Source of the DNA: JAFANK01 sp036741695
GTDB lineage: Bacteria > Vulcanimicrobiota > Vulcanimicrobiia > Eremiobacterales > Eremiobacteraceae
Reading direction: 5' to 3'
DNA length: 64,000 nt
Assembly (NCBI GenBank): GCA_036741695.1
Contig: DAINRU010000004.1
Coordinates: 60,646-124,645 of the forward strand
In this document: positions 8,610 through 16,157 of the stretch, in pieces
Position numbering within the stretch: position 1 is the first letter of the stretch
Layout of the letters: each line of letters begins with the position of its first letter
Notes under the pieces: model-generated
What the model was told of the DNA's origin: nothing
The model's database searches: none
What the model saw: the letters and a program-made list of their open reading frames with translations, nothing else
Position numbers and translations under genes: made by a program

Positions 8610-8768
8610 TCAGTTCTTCTCGACCGGCACCTTGAGTTTGACGATGGCGAGCGCGAAGTGCCCGTCGGCCGCTTTACGGACGAGATACCCGTCCGGAATG
8701 CGGTCGAAGATGGCGAACCCCTCCGCCTGTGCTTGCGCGAGCGTCTCGAAAACTCGAATCCCGTTCAT
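8610..8768 (-). CDS. Small hypothetical protein, 52 aa, behind the STAS gene
   Basis: This short frame runs from ATG 8768 to TGA 8610 and encodes 52 residues beginning MNGIRVFETLAQAQAEGFAI. It starts 15 bases after the STAS stop codon on the same strand, so the two probably share a message. The sequence looks like a small alpha/beta protein (FDRIPDGYLVRKA, then FALAIVKLKVPVEKN) with no Cys, signal or membrane segment. I do not recognise it. Its amino-acid composition and third-position G+C fit a real gene better than an accidental frame. Confidence 0.5.
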   Translation of the reverse strand: MNGIRVFETLAQAQAEGFAIFDRIPDGYLVRKAADGHFALAIVKLKVPVEKN

Positions 8769-8783
8769 GATGACAGCCGCCTA

Positions 8784-9170
8784 CTAGCTCGCAAGAGCTT
8801 CCGCTGTCGCAAGCTCGAGCGCGCGACGAGCCTCGCTCACACGGTCGACGACGCGGAACATCCGCGTCACCCCGGCGAAGTCCATGAGCCGGCGGACGGA
8901 CGGGTTGGAGCAGACGACGAGCGGCGTCGAGCCGGCATCGGTCAGCTTCTTCAGGCCTGAGATCAAGGTGCCGAAGCCTGAGGAGTCGACGCTTCGCGTC
9001 TTCGACATATCGACGATGACGTGCGACAGCCGGCGATCGGCAAGGCGGGAGATGGCGCGGGCGAAACGCCGCGCGCTGGACGCGTCTAAGGTCGGCCCGA
9101 CAGCAATCGCGTCGGCCGAAGTGCTGATGGCTCCGCGTCGGAGCTGGAGAGGCAGTGTGTTCGTCTTCAT
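8784..9170 (-). CDS. STAS-domain protein, anti-sigma factor antagonist-like
   Basis: This 128-residue protein is almost entirely one STAS domain. The phosphorylation-site region reads RSVDSSGFGTLISGLKKL, with Ser63-Ser64 at the conserved position. The upstream strand VIVDMSKTR and downstream VVCSNPSVRRLM match the fold. It is shorter than the STAS protein at 5352 and lacks its N-terminal extension. The ATG at 9170 has no strong Shine-Dalgarno. No kinase or phosphatase partner is adjacent, so the partner must be encoded elsewhere. Confidence 0.82.
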   Translation of the reverse strand: MKTNTLPLQLRRGAISTSADAIAVGPTLDASSARRFARAISRLADRRLSHVIVDMSKTRSVDSSGFGTLISGLKKLTDAGSTPLVVCSNPSVRRLMDFAGVTRMFRVVDRVSEARRALELATAEALAS

Positions 9171-9411
9171 GGCGTTACGACCGGCGAGCCGGCCCTTTCG
9201 TTCTTCCTTATTCTACTCGTAGTACGTTTCAATCGTTTCAGGCGGATTGCACCCGCTCCGGACCCTGACTGCCGCATCTGTGCCATATGTCGTAGGCTGG
9301 TCTAGCCACGGTGCGCGTGCGCGCTCCGCTGGCCTTCCGGTATCCTTCGAGAAAGGAACGCGGGAGTGCCCTCTATTATTGCCGCGGGTGCGTTAAGATA
9401 TGGTGAAAGTT
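9171..9411. other. Intergenic region with no recognisable gene
   Basis: These 241 bases separate the end of the IscU-like gene from the start of the STAS gene, both on the minus strand. They must hold the STAS promoter, and on the minus strand an AT-rich stretch with TTGAAA and TAGAAT boxes lies about 40-70 bases before the ATG. The spacing between those boxes (11 bases) is too short for a standard sigma-70 promoter. I see no hairpin of the dispersed family here. Confidence 0.35.
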
Positions 9412-9819
9412 TTAGCTGATCTTGGAGAAGCTCTCGGCAGCCGTCGTCGGCGTCTGCGCCTTGCGGTAGTTCCCAAGCGTTATATGCAATGCTTCAAGGA
9501 CGCGTTCCGGGTAGTCACGCTTTCTCTCAGGATACCCACCCAGGAAGTCTTCTATGTCCTTCGCGCTGATCTGCTCGGCCTCGTCGACCGTCTTGCCCTT
9601 GGCGAGAGAGGTCACGATCGCACAGGTCGCGACGCCGAAGCCGCAGCCGGTCGTGAAGTAGCTGATATCCTCGATGCGTTCGCCCGTGCCGATCTTGACG
9701 TAGAAGGTGTACATATCGCCGCACGAGTCGGAGAAATATTCACCCGTGGCGGTGGGATTCTCCATCTGGGCAAAGCCGTCGCGGTTGGTGACAAGCTCCT
9801 GGAACTTGGGAAAATCCAT
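9412..9819 (-). CDS. IscU/NifU-like Fe-S scaffold homologue
   Basis: This 135-residue protein has the IscU fold signatures: SCGDMYTF (Cys33, Asp35) and TTGCGFGVATCAIVTS (Cys59), followed by LAKGKTVDEA. The third ligand Cys of IscU, normally in a KxHC motif, is not present; the equivalent stretch reads ERKRDYPERV. There is an extra Cys at position 66. It could still bind a cluster or act as a carrier, but the ligand set is unusual. A TTG codon lies directly before the ATG, but I use ATG 9819, which overlaps the sufR-like stop by one base (TGATG). The coupling to sufR and the divergent suf operon argues for a role in Fe-S assembly or sensing. Confidence 0.75.
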   Translation of the reverse strand: MDFPKFQELVTNRDGFAQMENPTATGEYFSDSCGDMYTFYVKIGTGERIEDISYFTTGCGFGVATCAIVTSLAKGKTVDEAEQISAKDIEDFLGGYPERKRDYPERVLEALHITLGNYRKAQTPTTAAESFSKIS

Positions 9820-10511
9820 CAAACGTCTCCGGACATGGCGGGCACCTTGGTGGTAAGCCGCGTGGGTGCGGCGGCGGGCAGTTCGAACTCGCAGCGGTCG
9901 TCGCCGCGTGAGATGGAGGTTACTTGCCGCGGCTTGTCCGGCAGCACCTCTTCCATGAGCGAGTGCACCATGGAGCAGATCTCAGGATGTTGCGCGACTG
10001 CGTCTTTGAACGGACAGTTGAGCTCGCGGAAGGCGAAGCCCGACGGTGTCTTCTCATATTCGACGATCACACCGCGCTCGCGCAAGAAGCGCGCCAGTTC
10101 GGCGACCGTCTCGGGCAGATCGAGCCCCTTGAACCGCGCGGCATGACGGTGCGCGGAGCGCCGGCCGATGTTGGAGAAAAGCTCGCGCAACTTGGCTGTG
10201 CCACCCTCGCGCTGCAGCTCGTCGAGCACAGCGGTGAGCAGCACCGGATGGCGCTGCGGGAAGAGCCGCTCGCCTTCAGAGGTCAGCGAGTAGACGAGCG
10301 TGGGCTTCGTGCGCCCGATGCGCTGCGCGCGCTCGGCGACAAGCCCGTCGCGCTCGAGGCGCGCAAGGTGCTGGCGGATCGCGTTGGGTGTTACGCCATG
10401 CTCGGCCGACAGCTCGGTGGCCGTTCGCGTCCTATGGCGCTTGAGCGACTCGACGATGCGCCCGCGCGTGGTTTGGAAGAAGCTTGACTCTCTCATCACC
10501 TTCGTACGCAC
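9819..10511 (-). CDS. sufR: SufR-like Fe-S cluster-sensing transcriptional regulator
   Basis: This 230-residue protein has an N-terminal winged helix-turn-helix (about 15-80: TATELSAEHGVTPNAIRQHL) and a C-terminal domain with Cys residues spaced C-x12-C-x27-C (NCPFKDAVAQHPEIC, then DRCEF). That spacing matches the cluster-binding cysteines of SufR family repressors, which shut off suf genes when Fe-S clusters are plentiful. It is divergent from sufC. The start is GTG 10511; an ATG at 10496 is a real alternative. A promoter on the minus strand is at 10560-10588. The gene is followed by an overlapping IscU-like gene. Confidence 0.85.
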   Translation of the reverse strand: MRTKVMRESSFFQTTRGRIVESLKRHRTRTATELSAEHGVTPNAIRQHLARLERDGLVAERAQRIGRTKPTLVYSLTSEGERLFPQRHPVLLTAVLDELQREGGTAKLRELFSNIGRRSAHRHAARFKGLDLPETVAELARFLRERGVIVEYEKTPSGFAFRELNCPFKDAVAQHPEICSMVHSLMEEVLPDKPRQVTSISRGDDRCEFELPAAAPTRLTTKVPAMSGDV

Positions 10512-10559
10512 CCGTTCGTCCAGGCCCCCCGTGGGTTGCCTGGCGAGGGTGACATCACT

Positions 10560-10588
10560 AGTATATAGAATGTAGCATAGATTTTCAA
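10560..10588 (-). promoter_or_regulatory. Sigma-70-type promoter for sufR
   Basis: On the minus strand a TTGAAA box (10588-10583) is followed after 17 bases by TATACT (10565-10560). This is a near-consensus sigma-70 promoter about 49 bases before the sufR GTG. It faces away from the suf operon promoter, and the -35 boxes of the two are only 8 bases apart. Confidence 0.7.
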
Positions 10589-10605
10589 TACTAATCTTGA
10601 CTATT
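10587..10605. promoter_or_regulatory. Candidate SufR operator (imperfect dyad)
   Basis: The 19-base stretch AATACTAATCTTGACTATT is an imperfect inverted repeat with AATA/TATT ends. It covers the whole -35 box of the suf operon promoter and touches the -35 of the sufR promoter. One bound dimer could therefore block both. Binding by SufR is inference from position only. Confidence 0.45.
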
Positions 10606-10626
10606 CCATAGCGCCCGCCTTACAAT
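10597..10626 (+). promoter_or_regulatory. Sigma-70-type promoter for the sufCBD operon
   Basis: TTGACT (10597-10602) and TACAAT (10621-10626) are separated by 18 bases, close to the sigma-70 consensus. Transcription would begin near 10634, leaving a leader of about 100 bases before the sufC GTG at 10736. The lower G+C of this stretch stands out against its neighbours. Confidence 0.7.
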
Positions 10627-10735
10627 GAGAGCAAAGACATGTGGGTAGGCGGTCCTTAGAGCCGGCCGCCGCAACCATGGCGTTGGGCGGCCCTCCCGGA
10701 CGCGCGCTTAGAGCATCCATCATGAAAGGACCCAA

Positions 10736-11497
10736 GTGGCAGACAGACTCCTCGAGATTCGCGATCTCCACGTCAGCGTCGGCGATAAGGAGATCATTCG
10801 CGGCGTGAACCTGAGTGTCGACCGCGGCACGGTCCACGCGCTCATGGGACCCAATGGCTCGGGCAAGAGCACGCTCTCGCTAGCGCTTATGGGTCATCCG
10901 AAATACACCGTCACCAAGGGCGAGATGCTGTTCAAAGGCCAGAGCATCAAAGATCTCGCGCCCGACGCACGCTCGCTGCTCGGCATGTTCTTGGGCTTCC
11001 AGTATCCCTCCGCCGTGCCCGGCGTCTCGGTGGCGAACTTCTTGCGCAACGCGCTCATGGCGCATCGCAAGGGCGCTGCACCGCTCAAGCCGGCGGAATT
11101 CAAGAAGCTGCTCGACGACGGCATCGCCAAACTGAAGATGGACCCGACCGTGCTCGGCCGCTACGTCAACGACGGCTTCTCCGGCGGCGAGAAGAAGCGT
11201 CTTGAGATCCTGCAGGCGTTCGTGCTGCAGCCCGAACTTGAGATCCTCGACGAGACCGACTCCGGCCTCGACATCGATGCGTTGCGCATCATCGCCGAAG
11301 GCATCGAAGCACAACGCGGCCCGCAGCGCAGCATCCTGCTCATCACCCATTACCAGCGTATCCTCAACTACCTCAAGCCCGACGTCGTGCACGTCATGGT
11401 GCGGGGCAAGATCGTCCGCGAGGGCGGACCTGAGCTGGCGCACGAGCTCGAGGCCAAGGGATACGATCCGCTCATCAAAGAGCTCGTGGAGGCGTAA
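10736..11497 (+). CDS. sufC: SufC, Fe-S assembly ATPase
   Basis: The 253-residue ABC-type ATPase powers the SufBCD scaffold complex. The Walker A motif GPNGSGKST is at residues 38-46. The signature region NDGFSGGEKKR is followed by the Walker B-like stretch LEILDETDSGLDIDAL, whose wording is characteristic of SufC rather than transport ATPases. The GTG start at 10736 is well supported by AAAGGA just upstream. It is the first gene of the plus-strand suf operon, and sufB follows after 4 bases. Confidence 0.95.
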   Translation: MADRLLEIRDLHVSVGDKEIIRGVNLSVDRGTVHALMGPNGSGKSTLSLALMGHPKYTVTKGEMLFKGQSIKDLAPDARSLLGMFLGFQYPSAVPGVSVANFLRNALMAHRKGAAPLKPAEFKKLLDDGIAKLKMDPTVLGRYVNDGFSGGEKKRLEILQAFVLQPELEILDETDSGLDIDALRIIAEGIEAQRGPQRSILLITHYQRILNYLKPDVVHVMVRGKIVREGGPELAHELEAKGYDPLIKELVEA

Positions 11498-11501
11498 CGA
11501 T

Positions 11502-12914
11502 ATGGCCACCCAGCCGCAGACGCTCGTCGACAAAGATTATAAGTACGGCTTCCGCGACGAGACCACTAATTACGCCTTCAAAGCGCGTAAGGGCATCGAC
11601 CACGACATCGTCGAGCAGATCTCGCAGATGAAGAAGGAGCCGCAGTGGATGCGCGACTTCCGCCATCGCTCGCTCGACATCTTCTTCGCCAAGCCGCTGC
11701 CGCCGTGGGCCGACCTCGAAGCCTTGGGTCAGATCAACTTCGACGACATCTACTATTACATGCGCGCGTCCGACGTCGAGGGCAAGACCTGGGAAGAAGT
11801 GCCCGAGGACATCAAGCGCACCTTCGACCGCCTCGGCATCCCCGAAGCCGAGCGCAAGTTCTTAGGCGGCGTCACCGCGCAGTACGACTCTGAGGTCGTC
11901 TACCACAGCATCCGCAAGGACCTGGAAGCACTCGGCGTCCTGTTCGGCGATATGGACACTGCCCTGCGCGAACACGAGGACATCGTGCGCGAGCACTTCG
12001 CCACGGTCATCCCGCCGGCGGATAACAAGTTCTCAGCGCTCAACTCGGCCGTCTGGTCGGGAGGCTCGTTCATCTGGGTGCCGCCGGGCGTTCGCGTCGA
12101 CATCCCGCTCCAGGCCTATTTCCGCATCAACGCGGAGAGCATGGGCCAGTTCGAGCGCACGCTCATCATCGCCGAGCCCGGTTCCTTCGTGCACTACATC
12201 GAGGGATGCACCGCCCCGACGTATTCGAGCAACTCGCTGCACTCGGCCGTGGTCGAGCTCATCGCCAAAGAAGGCGCGCACATCCGCTACACCACGATCC
12301 AGAACTGGTACAAGAACATCTATAATCTCGTGACCAAGCGAGCCATCGCGCAGAAGAACGCGCACGTGGAATGGGTGGACGGCAACATCGGGTCGCGTCT
12401 CACCATGAAGTATCCCTCCGTCTACATGATGGGCGAGGGTGCACGCGGCGACGTGCTCTCCATCGCCTACGCGAGCGACGGCCAGCATCAAGACGCCGGC
12501 TCGAAGATGATCCATGCCGCGCCGAACACTACCTCGCTCATCACCAGCAAGTCGGTGAGCAAGGGCGGCGGCCGCACGAGCTATCGCGGCCTCGTCAAGG
12601 TGTATGAAGGCTGCGACGGCGTCAAGTCCAACGTGCGCTGCGACGCGCTGCTCATGGATCCCGAGTCGCGCTCGGACACCTATCCGACGATGGAGATCGA
12701 CTCGAAGAACGTGCGCATCGAGCATGAGGCGACCGTCTCCAAAGTCGGCGAAGAGCAGCTGTTCTACGTGATGAGCCGCGGCATGACCGAAGTCGAGGCG
12801 ACGACCATGATCGTCAACGGCTTCTTCGAGCCGTTCGTCAAGGAGTTGCCGATGGAATACGCCGTCGAGCTGAACCGGCTGATCGCGCTTGAGATGGAAG
12901 GCTCCGTCGGCTAG
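11502..12914 (+). CDS. sufB: SufB, Fe-S scaffold protein
   Basis: This is a 470-residue SufB, the usual length. The frame extends upstream into sufC, but the clear start is ATG 11502, four bases after the sufC stop. Family segments include YYYMRASDVEGKTWEEVP, SGGSFIWVPPGVRVDIPLQ, YIEGCTAPTYSSNSLHS (the conserved Cys region), and the C-terminal RIEHEATVSKVGEEQLFY. With SufC and SufD it forms the cytoplasmic complex on which new clusters are built from sulfur supplied by SufS and SufU. The next gene, sufD, begins 6 bases later. Confidence 0.95.
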   Translation: MATQPQTLVDKDYKYGFRDETTNYAFKARKGIDHDIVEQISQMKKEPQWMRDFRHRSLDIFFAKPLPPWADLEALGQINFDDIYYYMRASDVEGKTWEEVPEDIKRTFDRLGIPEAERKFLGGVTAQYDSEVVYHSIRKDLEALGVLFGDMDTALREHEDIVREHFATVIPPADNKFSALNSAVWSGGSFIWVPPGVRVDIPLQAYFRINAESMGQFERTLIIAEPGSFVHYIEGCTAPTYSSNSLHSAVVELIAKEGAHIRYTTIQNWYKNIYNLVTKRAIAQKNAHVEWVDGNIGSRLTMKYPSVYMMGEGARGDVLSIAYASDGQHQDAGSKMIHAAPNTTSLITSKSVSKGGGRTSYRGLVKVYEGCDGVKSNVRCDALLMDPESRSDTYPTMEIDSKNVRIEHEATVSKVGEEQLFYVMSRGMTEVEATTMIVNGFFEPFVKELPMEYAVELNRLIALEMEGSVG

Positions 12915-12920
12915 AGCATC

Positions 12921-14126
12921 GTGACTGACACCCTGACGCACGCGAAGATCGAACGCAGCGCGATCGACCGCCTCTCCAAAGATGAGCCGGCGTGGCTCGG
13001 GCAAATGCGCCGCGCCGCGTTCGCACGCTACGAGGAACTGCCGCAGCCCGGTGACGCAACCCCCGGCTGGCGTCGGCTGTCGCTTGAAGGCATCGACCTG
13101 CACGCCCCCACGCCCGAACCGAGTCGCATCGACCTGCGGGCAGCGGACGCCGATCGCACGCGCGGCCTTGTGGTCAGCTCGCTTAGGCCCGCTCTTGCGG
13201 CGCACGGCGACGCGCTGCGCGAGACGATCGCGGCCGCGCACCTGGGCAAGTCGGTTGGCCGCTACGCGGCGCTGGCCGAGGCGCTCTGGCAAGGAGGCGC
13301 GGTCGTCATCGCGCCGGCCGGTTTTCAGGCAAGCGTTCCCGTGTACATCGATGTCGGGGCGGGTCCCTACCATCGCGTCATCGTCATGGCGGGCACCGGT
13401 GCGAAGCTCACCGTGGTTGAGACCCATCGCGAGGCCGACCGCTTAAGCGCGGGGATCGTCGACGTCGTCTGCGGCGAGGGAGCGTCCGTCCACTACGTCC
13501 ACGTCCAGGATTGCGCCAACAGTGCATCGGTCTTCTCGCACCAGCGCGCGACGCTTGCCCGTGACGCGCGGCTCGTCAGCCTCAACTTCGGGATTGGCGG
13601 GTGCCTATCGCGCAGCGATGTCGAGGTCGAGCTGTGCGGGCAGGGCGCCGAGAGCGATATGCTCGGGCTTGTCTTCGCCGAAGGGCAGCAAGAGTTCGAC
13701 TACCACACGCTGCAGGGCCACCGCTCGCCCAACACGCGCAGCGACCTGCTCTTCAAGAGCGCGCTCGACGATCGCTCGCATTCGGCGTATACGGGCGTCA
13801 TCATCATCGACCGCGGCGCACAACGCAGCGACGCCTATCAGGCCAATCGCAATTTGCTGCTCAGCGAGGGTGCACGCGCGGATACGGAACCGATGCTCGA
13901 GATCGAAGCGGACGACGTGCGCTGCACGCATGGAGCCACCGTCGGGCCCGTGGACGAAGAGCAGCTCTTCTACGCGCGCAGCCGCGGCCTTGCACCTGAC
14001 GATGCCGCACGGCTGATCGTCGATGGGTTCTTCCAAGAGGTCTTCGAGAAATTCGGTGAGCCGGCGGTTACGGAATCGCTGCGCGAGAAGGTCGCGCCGC
14101 ATCTCGGCCGCGTCAGCGCGTCCTAG
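12921..14126 (+). CDS. sufD: SufD, Fe-S assembly protein
   Basis: The 401-residue protein is a paralogue of SufB, with a weakly conserved N-terminus and a typical C-terminal beta-helix region. Diagnostic segments are SDLLFKSALDDRSHSAYTG, SEGARADTEPMLEIEADDVRCTHGATVGPVDEEQLFY (conserved Cys-Thr-His) and RSRGL. It partners SufB and SufC. The start is GTG 12921, six bases after sufB. It is followed almost directly by a Rieske-type ferredoxin gene, which may donate electrons to assembly. Confidence 0.93.
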   Translation: MTDTLTHAKIERSAIDRLSKDEPAWLGQMRRAAFARYEELPQPGDATPGWRRLSLEGIDLHAPTPEPSRIDLRAADADRTRGLVVSSLRPALAAHGDALRETIAAAHLGKSVGRYAALAEALWQGGAVVIAPAGFQASVPVYIDVGAGPYHRVIVMAGTGAKLTVVETHREADRLSAGIVDVVCGEGASVHYVHVQDCANSASVFSHQRATLARDARLVSLNFGIGGCLSRSDVEVELCGQGAESDMLGLVFAEGQQEFDYHTLQGHRSPNTRSDLLFKSALDDRSHSAYTGVIIIDRGAQRSDAYQANRNLLLSEGARADTEPMLEIEADDVRCTHGATVGPVDEEQLFYARSRGLAPDDAARLIVDGFFQEVFEKFGEPAVTESLREKVAPHLGRVSAS

Positions 14127-14128
14127 CC

Positions 14129-14446
14129 ATGCCGACGCAGACGATCGACGTCGCCAGCGTCGATGAGATCCCGCACGGCAAGGTCAAGGTCGTGGTCGCA
14201 GACGGCCGGCGCATCGCGCTGTGCAACTATGACGGCACGATCTATGCCATCGACGACGTCTGTACGCACGACCGCGGCCCGCTCGGCCAAGGCGAGCTCA
14301 TCGGTCGCGAGATCGAATGCCCGCGCCACGGCGCGCGCTTCGACGTCAGCACGGGCTCGGTGACGCGCCTGCCCGCCGTGCGCCCGGTGCGGACGTACCC
14401 GGTGAGCGTGAGCGATGGACGCATCAGCGTGGATGTCTCCTCATGA
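14129..14446 (+). CDS. Rieske-type [2Fe-2S] ferredoxin in the suf operon
   Basis: The 105-residue protein is a small Rieske ferredoxin of the type that serves non-heme oxygenases. The two ligand motifs are CTHDRGPL and CPRHGARF, giving the Cys-x-His and Cys-x2-His pairs. The tail matches the family (VRTYPVSVSDGRISVDV). It starts two bases after the sufD stop, and its stop overlaps the sufS start (ATGA), so it is an integral part of the operon. Such genes are found in suf operons of several phyla. A role as electron donor or cluster acceptor is likely but unproven. Confidence 0.9.
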   Translation: MPTQTIDVASVDEIPHGKVKVVVADGRRIALCNYDGTIYAIDDVCTHDRGPLGQGELIGREIECPRHGARFDVSTGSVTRLPAVRPVRTYPVSVSDGRISVDVSS

Positions 14447-15711
14447 AAAGCGCCATCGCGACGCCGCAGGCTCGAGGCGCCCTGACCCCGGCCGACGTCG
14501 CACGCATTCGTGCCGATTTCCCCATCCTCGCCGAACGGCCTCATGGCAAGCCGCTCGTGTTCTTGGACAGCGCCGCGTCATCCCAAAAGCCGATCCAAGT
14601 CATCGACGCGATGGACGACTACTACCGGCGCTACCACGCGAACATCCATCGCGGCATATACCACATCAGCGAGCTCGCCACCGAGGCCTACGAAGAGGCC
14701 CGCGCCAAAGTGGCGCGTTTCGTCGGGTCGCCGTGCTCCGCCGAATGCATCTTCGTGCGCAACGCCACCGAAGGCCTCAACCTCGTCGCCTACGCCTGGG
14801 GCCGCCGCAATATCGGCAAGGGCGACGTCATCCTCACGACCGAGATGGAGCACCACTCCAATTTGGTCCCCTGGCAGATCCTCGCGCAGGAGAAAGAGGC
14901 GCGGCTGCGCTTCGTGCCGATCACGCCGGACGGGCGGCTTGACCTTTCCCACCTCGACGAGCTGCTCGCCGGCGCCAAGATATTCGCCTTCACGGCGGTG
15001 AGCAATACGCTGGGCACGATCAACCCGGTCCAGGAGTTGTGCGCTCGCGCTCGGGCCGCCGGAGCGATCAGCGTCGTGGACGCATGTCAGGCAGTGCCGC
15101 GCATGCCCGTCGACGTGACGCAGTGGCAATGCGATTTCATGGCGTTCTCCTCGCACAAGATGCTCGGCCCGACCGGCATCGGCGTGCTCTTTGGACGCAA
15201 GGAGCTGCTCGACGCCATGCCGCCGTTTTTGGCGGGCGGCGGGATGATCAACGTCGTCACGTACGAGTCGTCGACCTATGCCGACGTGCCGGCGCGCTTT
15301 GAAGCGGGCACACCTGCGATCGCCGAAGCGGTGGGGTTAGGCGCCGCGGTCGACTATCTCGAGGCGCTTGGCATGGACCGCATCCACGCCTACGAACTCA
15401 AACTCGCCCGCATCGCGCTCGAGAAGCTCTCGCGGGTGCCGCTAGTCACGATCTACGGTCCGAGCATCGAGCACCGCACGGGTGTCATCTCGATGACGGT
15501 GGGCGACATCCACGCCCACGATCTCGCCAGCATCCTCGACCGGGAAGGCATCTGCGTGCGAGCCGGCCATCACTGCAACCAGCCGCTGATGGAGAAGCTG
15601 GGCGTGCCGGCCACGACCAGGGCCTCGTTCTACATCTATAACACCGAGCCTGAGATCGATGCGCTCGTCGCCGGCATCGACGTGGCCAAGCGGATCTTCA
15701 AGCTTGCCTGA
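14443..15711 (+). CDS. sufS: SufS cysteine desulfurase
   Basis: The 422-residue PLP enzyme removes sulfur from cysteine as a persulfide. The PLP lysine is Lys239 in SSHKMLGPTG. The active-site Cys is Cys378 in RAGHHCNQPLM, the short loop typical of group II desulfurases (SufS/CsdA). DSAASSQKP and TEMEHHSNLVPWQ are standard family segments. The frame is open upstream into the Rieske gene, but ATG 14443 (ATGA overlap) is the natural start. Sulfur is expected to pass to SufU, encoded next. Confidence 0.95.
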   Translation: MKSAIATPQARGALTPADVARIRADFPILAERPHGKPLVFLDSAASSQKPIQVIDAMDDYYRRYHANIHRGIYHISELATEAYEEARAKVARFVGSPCSAECIFVRNATEGLNLVAYAWGRRNIGKGDVILTTEMEHHSNLVPWQILAQEKEARLRFVPITPDGRLDLSHLDELLAGAKIFAFTAVSNTLGTINPVQELCARARAAGAISVVDACQAVPRMPVDVTQWQCDFMAFSSHKMLGPTGIGVLFGRKELLDAMPPFLAGGGMINVVTYESSTYADVPARFEAGTPAIAEAVGLGAAVDYLEALGMDRIHAYELKLARIALEKLSRVPLVTIYGPSIEHRTGVISMTVGDIHAHDLASILDREGICVRAGHHCNQPLMEKLGVPATTRASFYIYNTEPEIDALVAGIDVAKRIFKLA

Positions 15712-15721
15712 GCGGCCACCC

Positions 15722-16126
15722 ATGACAAACGACCTCACCGGGATGGACGAGCTCTACCGTGACTTCATCCTCGATCACTATCGCAATCCGCGCAACGCCG
15801 GCAAACTCGAGGCGCCGGATGCGACCTTCGAAGACAACAATCCCTTGTGCGGGGACAAGATCCGCATGGATATCAAACTGCGCGACGGCGTGGTGGACGA
15901 CATCAAGTTCAGCGGCCGCGGATGCGCGATCTCGCAAGCGTCTGCCTCGTTGCTCACCGAGTCGGTGAAAGGCAAGTCATTGGCCGAGGTCGCCAGGATC
16001 GGCAAGGAAGACGTCTTAGAGAATCTGGGGATCGCGATCTCAGCGGCGCGATTGAAATGCGCGCTGCTCGGCCTCAAAGTCCTGAAGCAAGCACTGGCTA
16101 TCTACAAGCCCTCAGAAGATTTGTAG
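15722..16126 (+). CDS. sufU: SufU-type sulfur carrier/scaffold, short form
   Basis: The 134-residue protein starts at ATG 15722 (MTNDLTGMDELYRDFILDHY), ten bases after sufS. The N-terminus FILDHYRNPRNAGKLE and GRGCAISQASASLLTE are SufU-like. Ligands are Cys43, Asp45, Cys68 and Cys113. In classical SufU an insertion of about 18 residues lies between the second and third Cys; here the gap is 45 residues, as in IscU, so the insertion is missing. It probably accepts persulfide sulfur from SufS. It is the last gene of the operon and is followed by a hairpin and a T-rich run. Confidence 0.9.
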   Translation: MTNDLTGMDELYRDFILDHYRNPRNAGKLEAPDATFEDNNPLCGDKIRMDIKLRDGVVDDIKFSGRGCAISQASASLLTESVKGKSLAEVARIGKEDVLENLGIAISAARLKCALLGLKVLKQALAIYKPSEDL

Positions 16127-16128
16127 CA

Positions 16129-16156
16129 ACGGATCTTTAGATCCGTTCTTTCTTTT
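16129..16156 (+). terminator. Intrinsic terminator after sufU
   Basis: A 7-bp stem ACGGATC/GATCCGT with loop TTTA (16129-16146) is followed by TCTTTCTTTT. It lies three bases past the sufU stop and ends the suf operon. It is a sequence variant of the hairpin family seen elsewhere in the window, and the only plus-strand copy with a good T-run. Confidence 0.8.
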
Positions 16157-16157
16157 C

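Noticed and set aside
12033..13427. A 464-codon minus-strand frame across sufB and sufD
   Set aside because: Both plus-strand genes are certain, and the antisense product shows only low-complexity HAR/GRD text without any motif.
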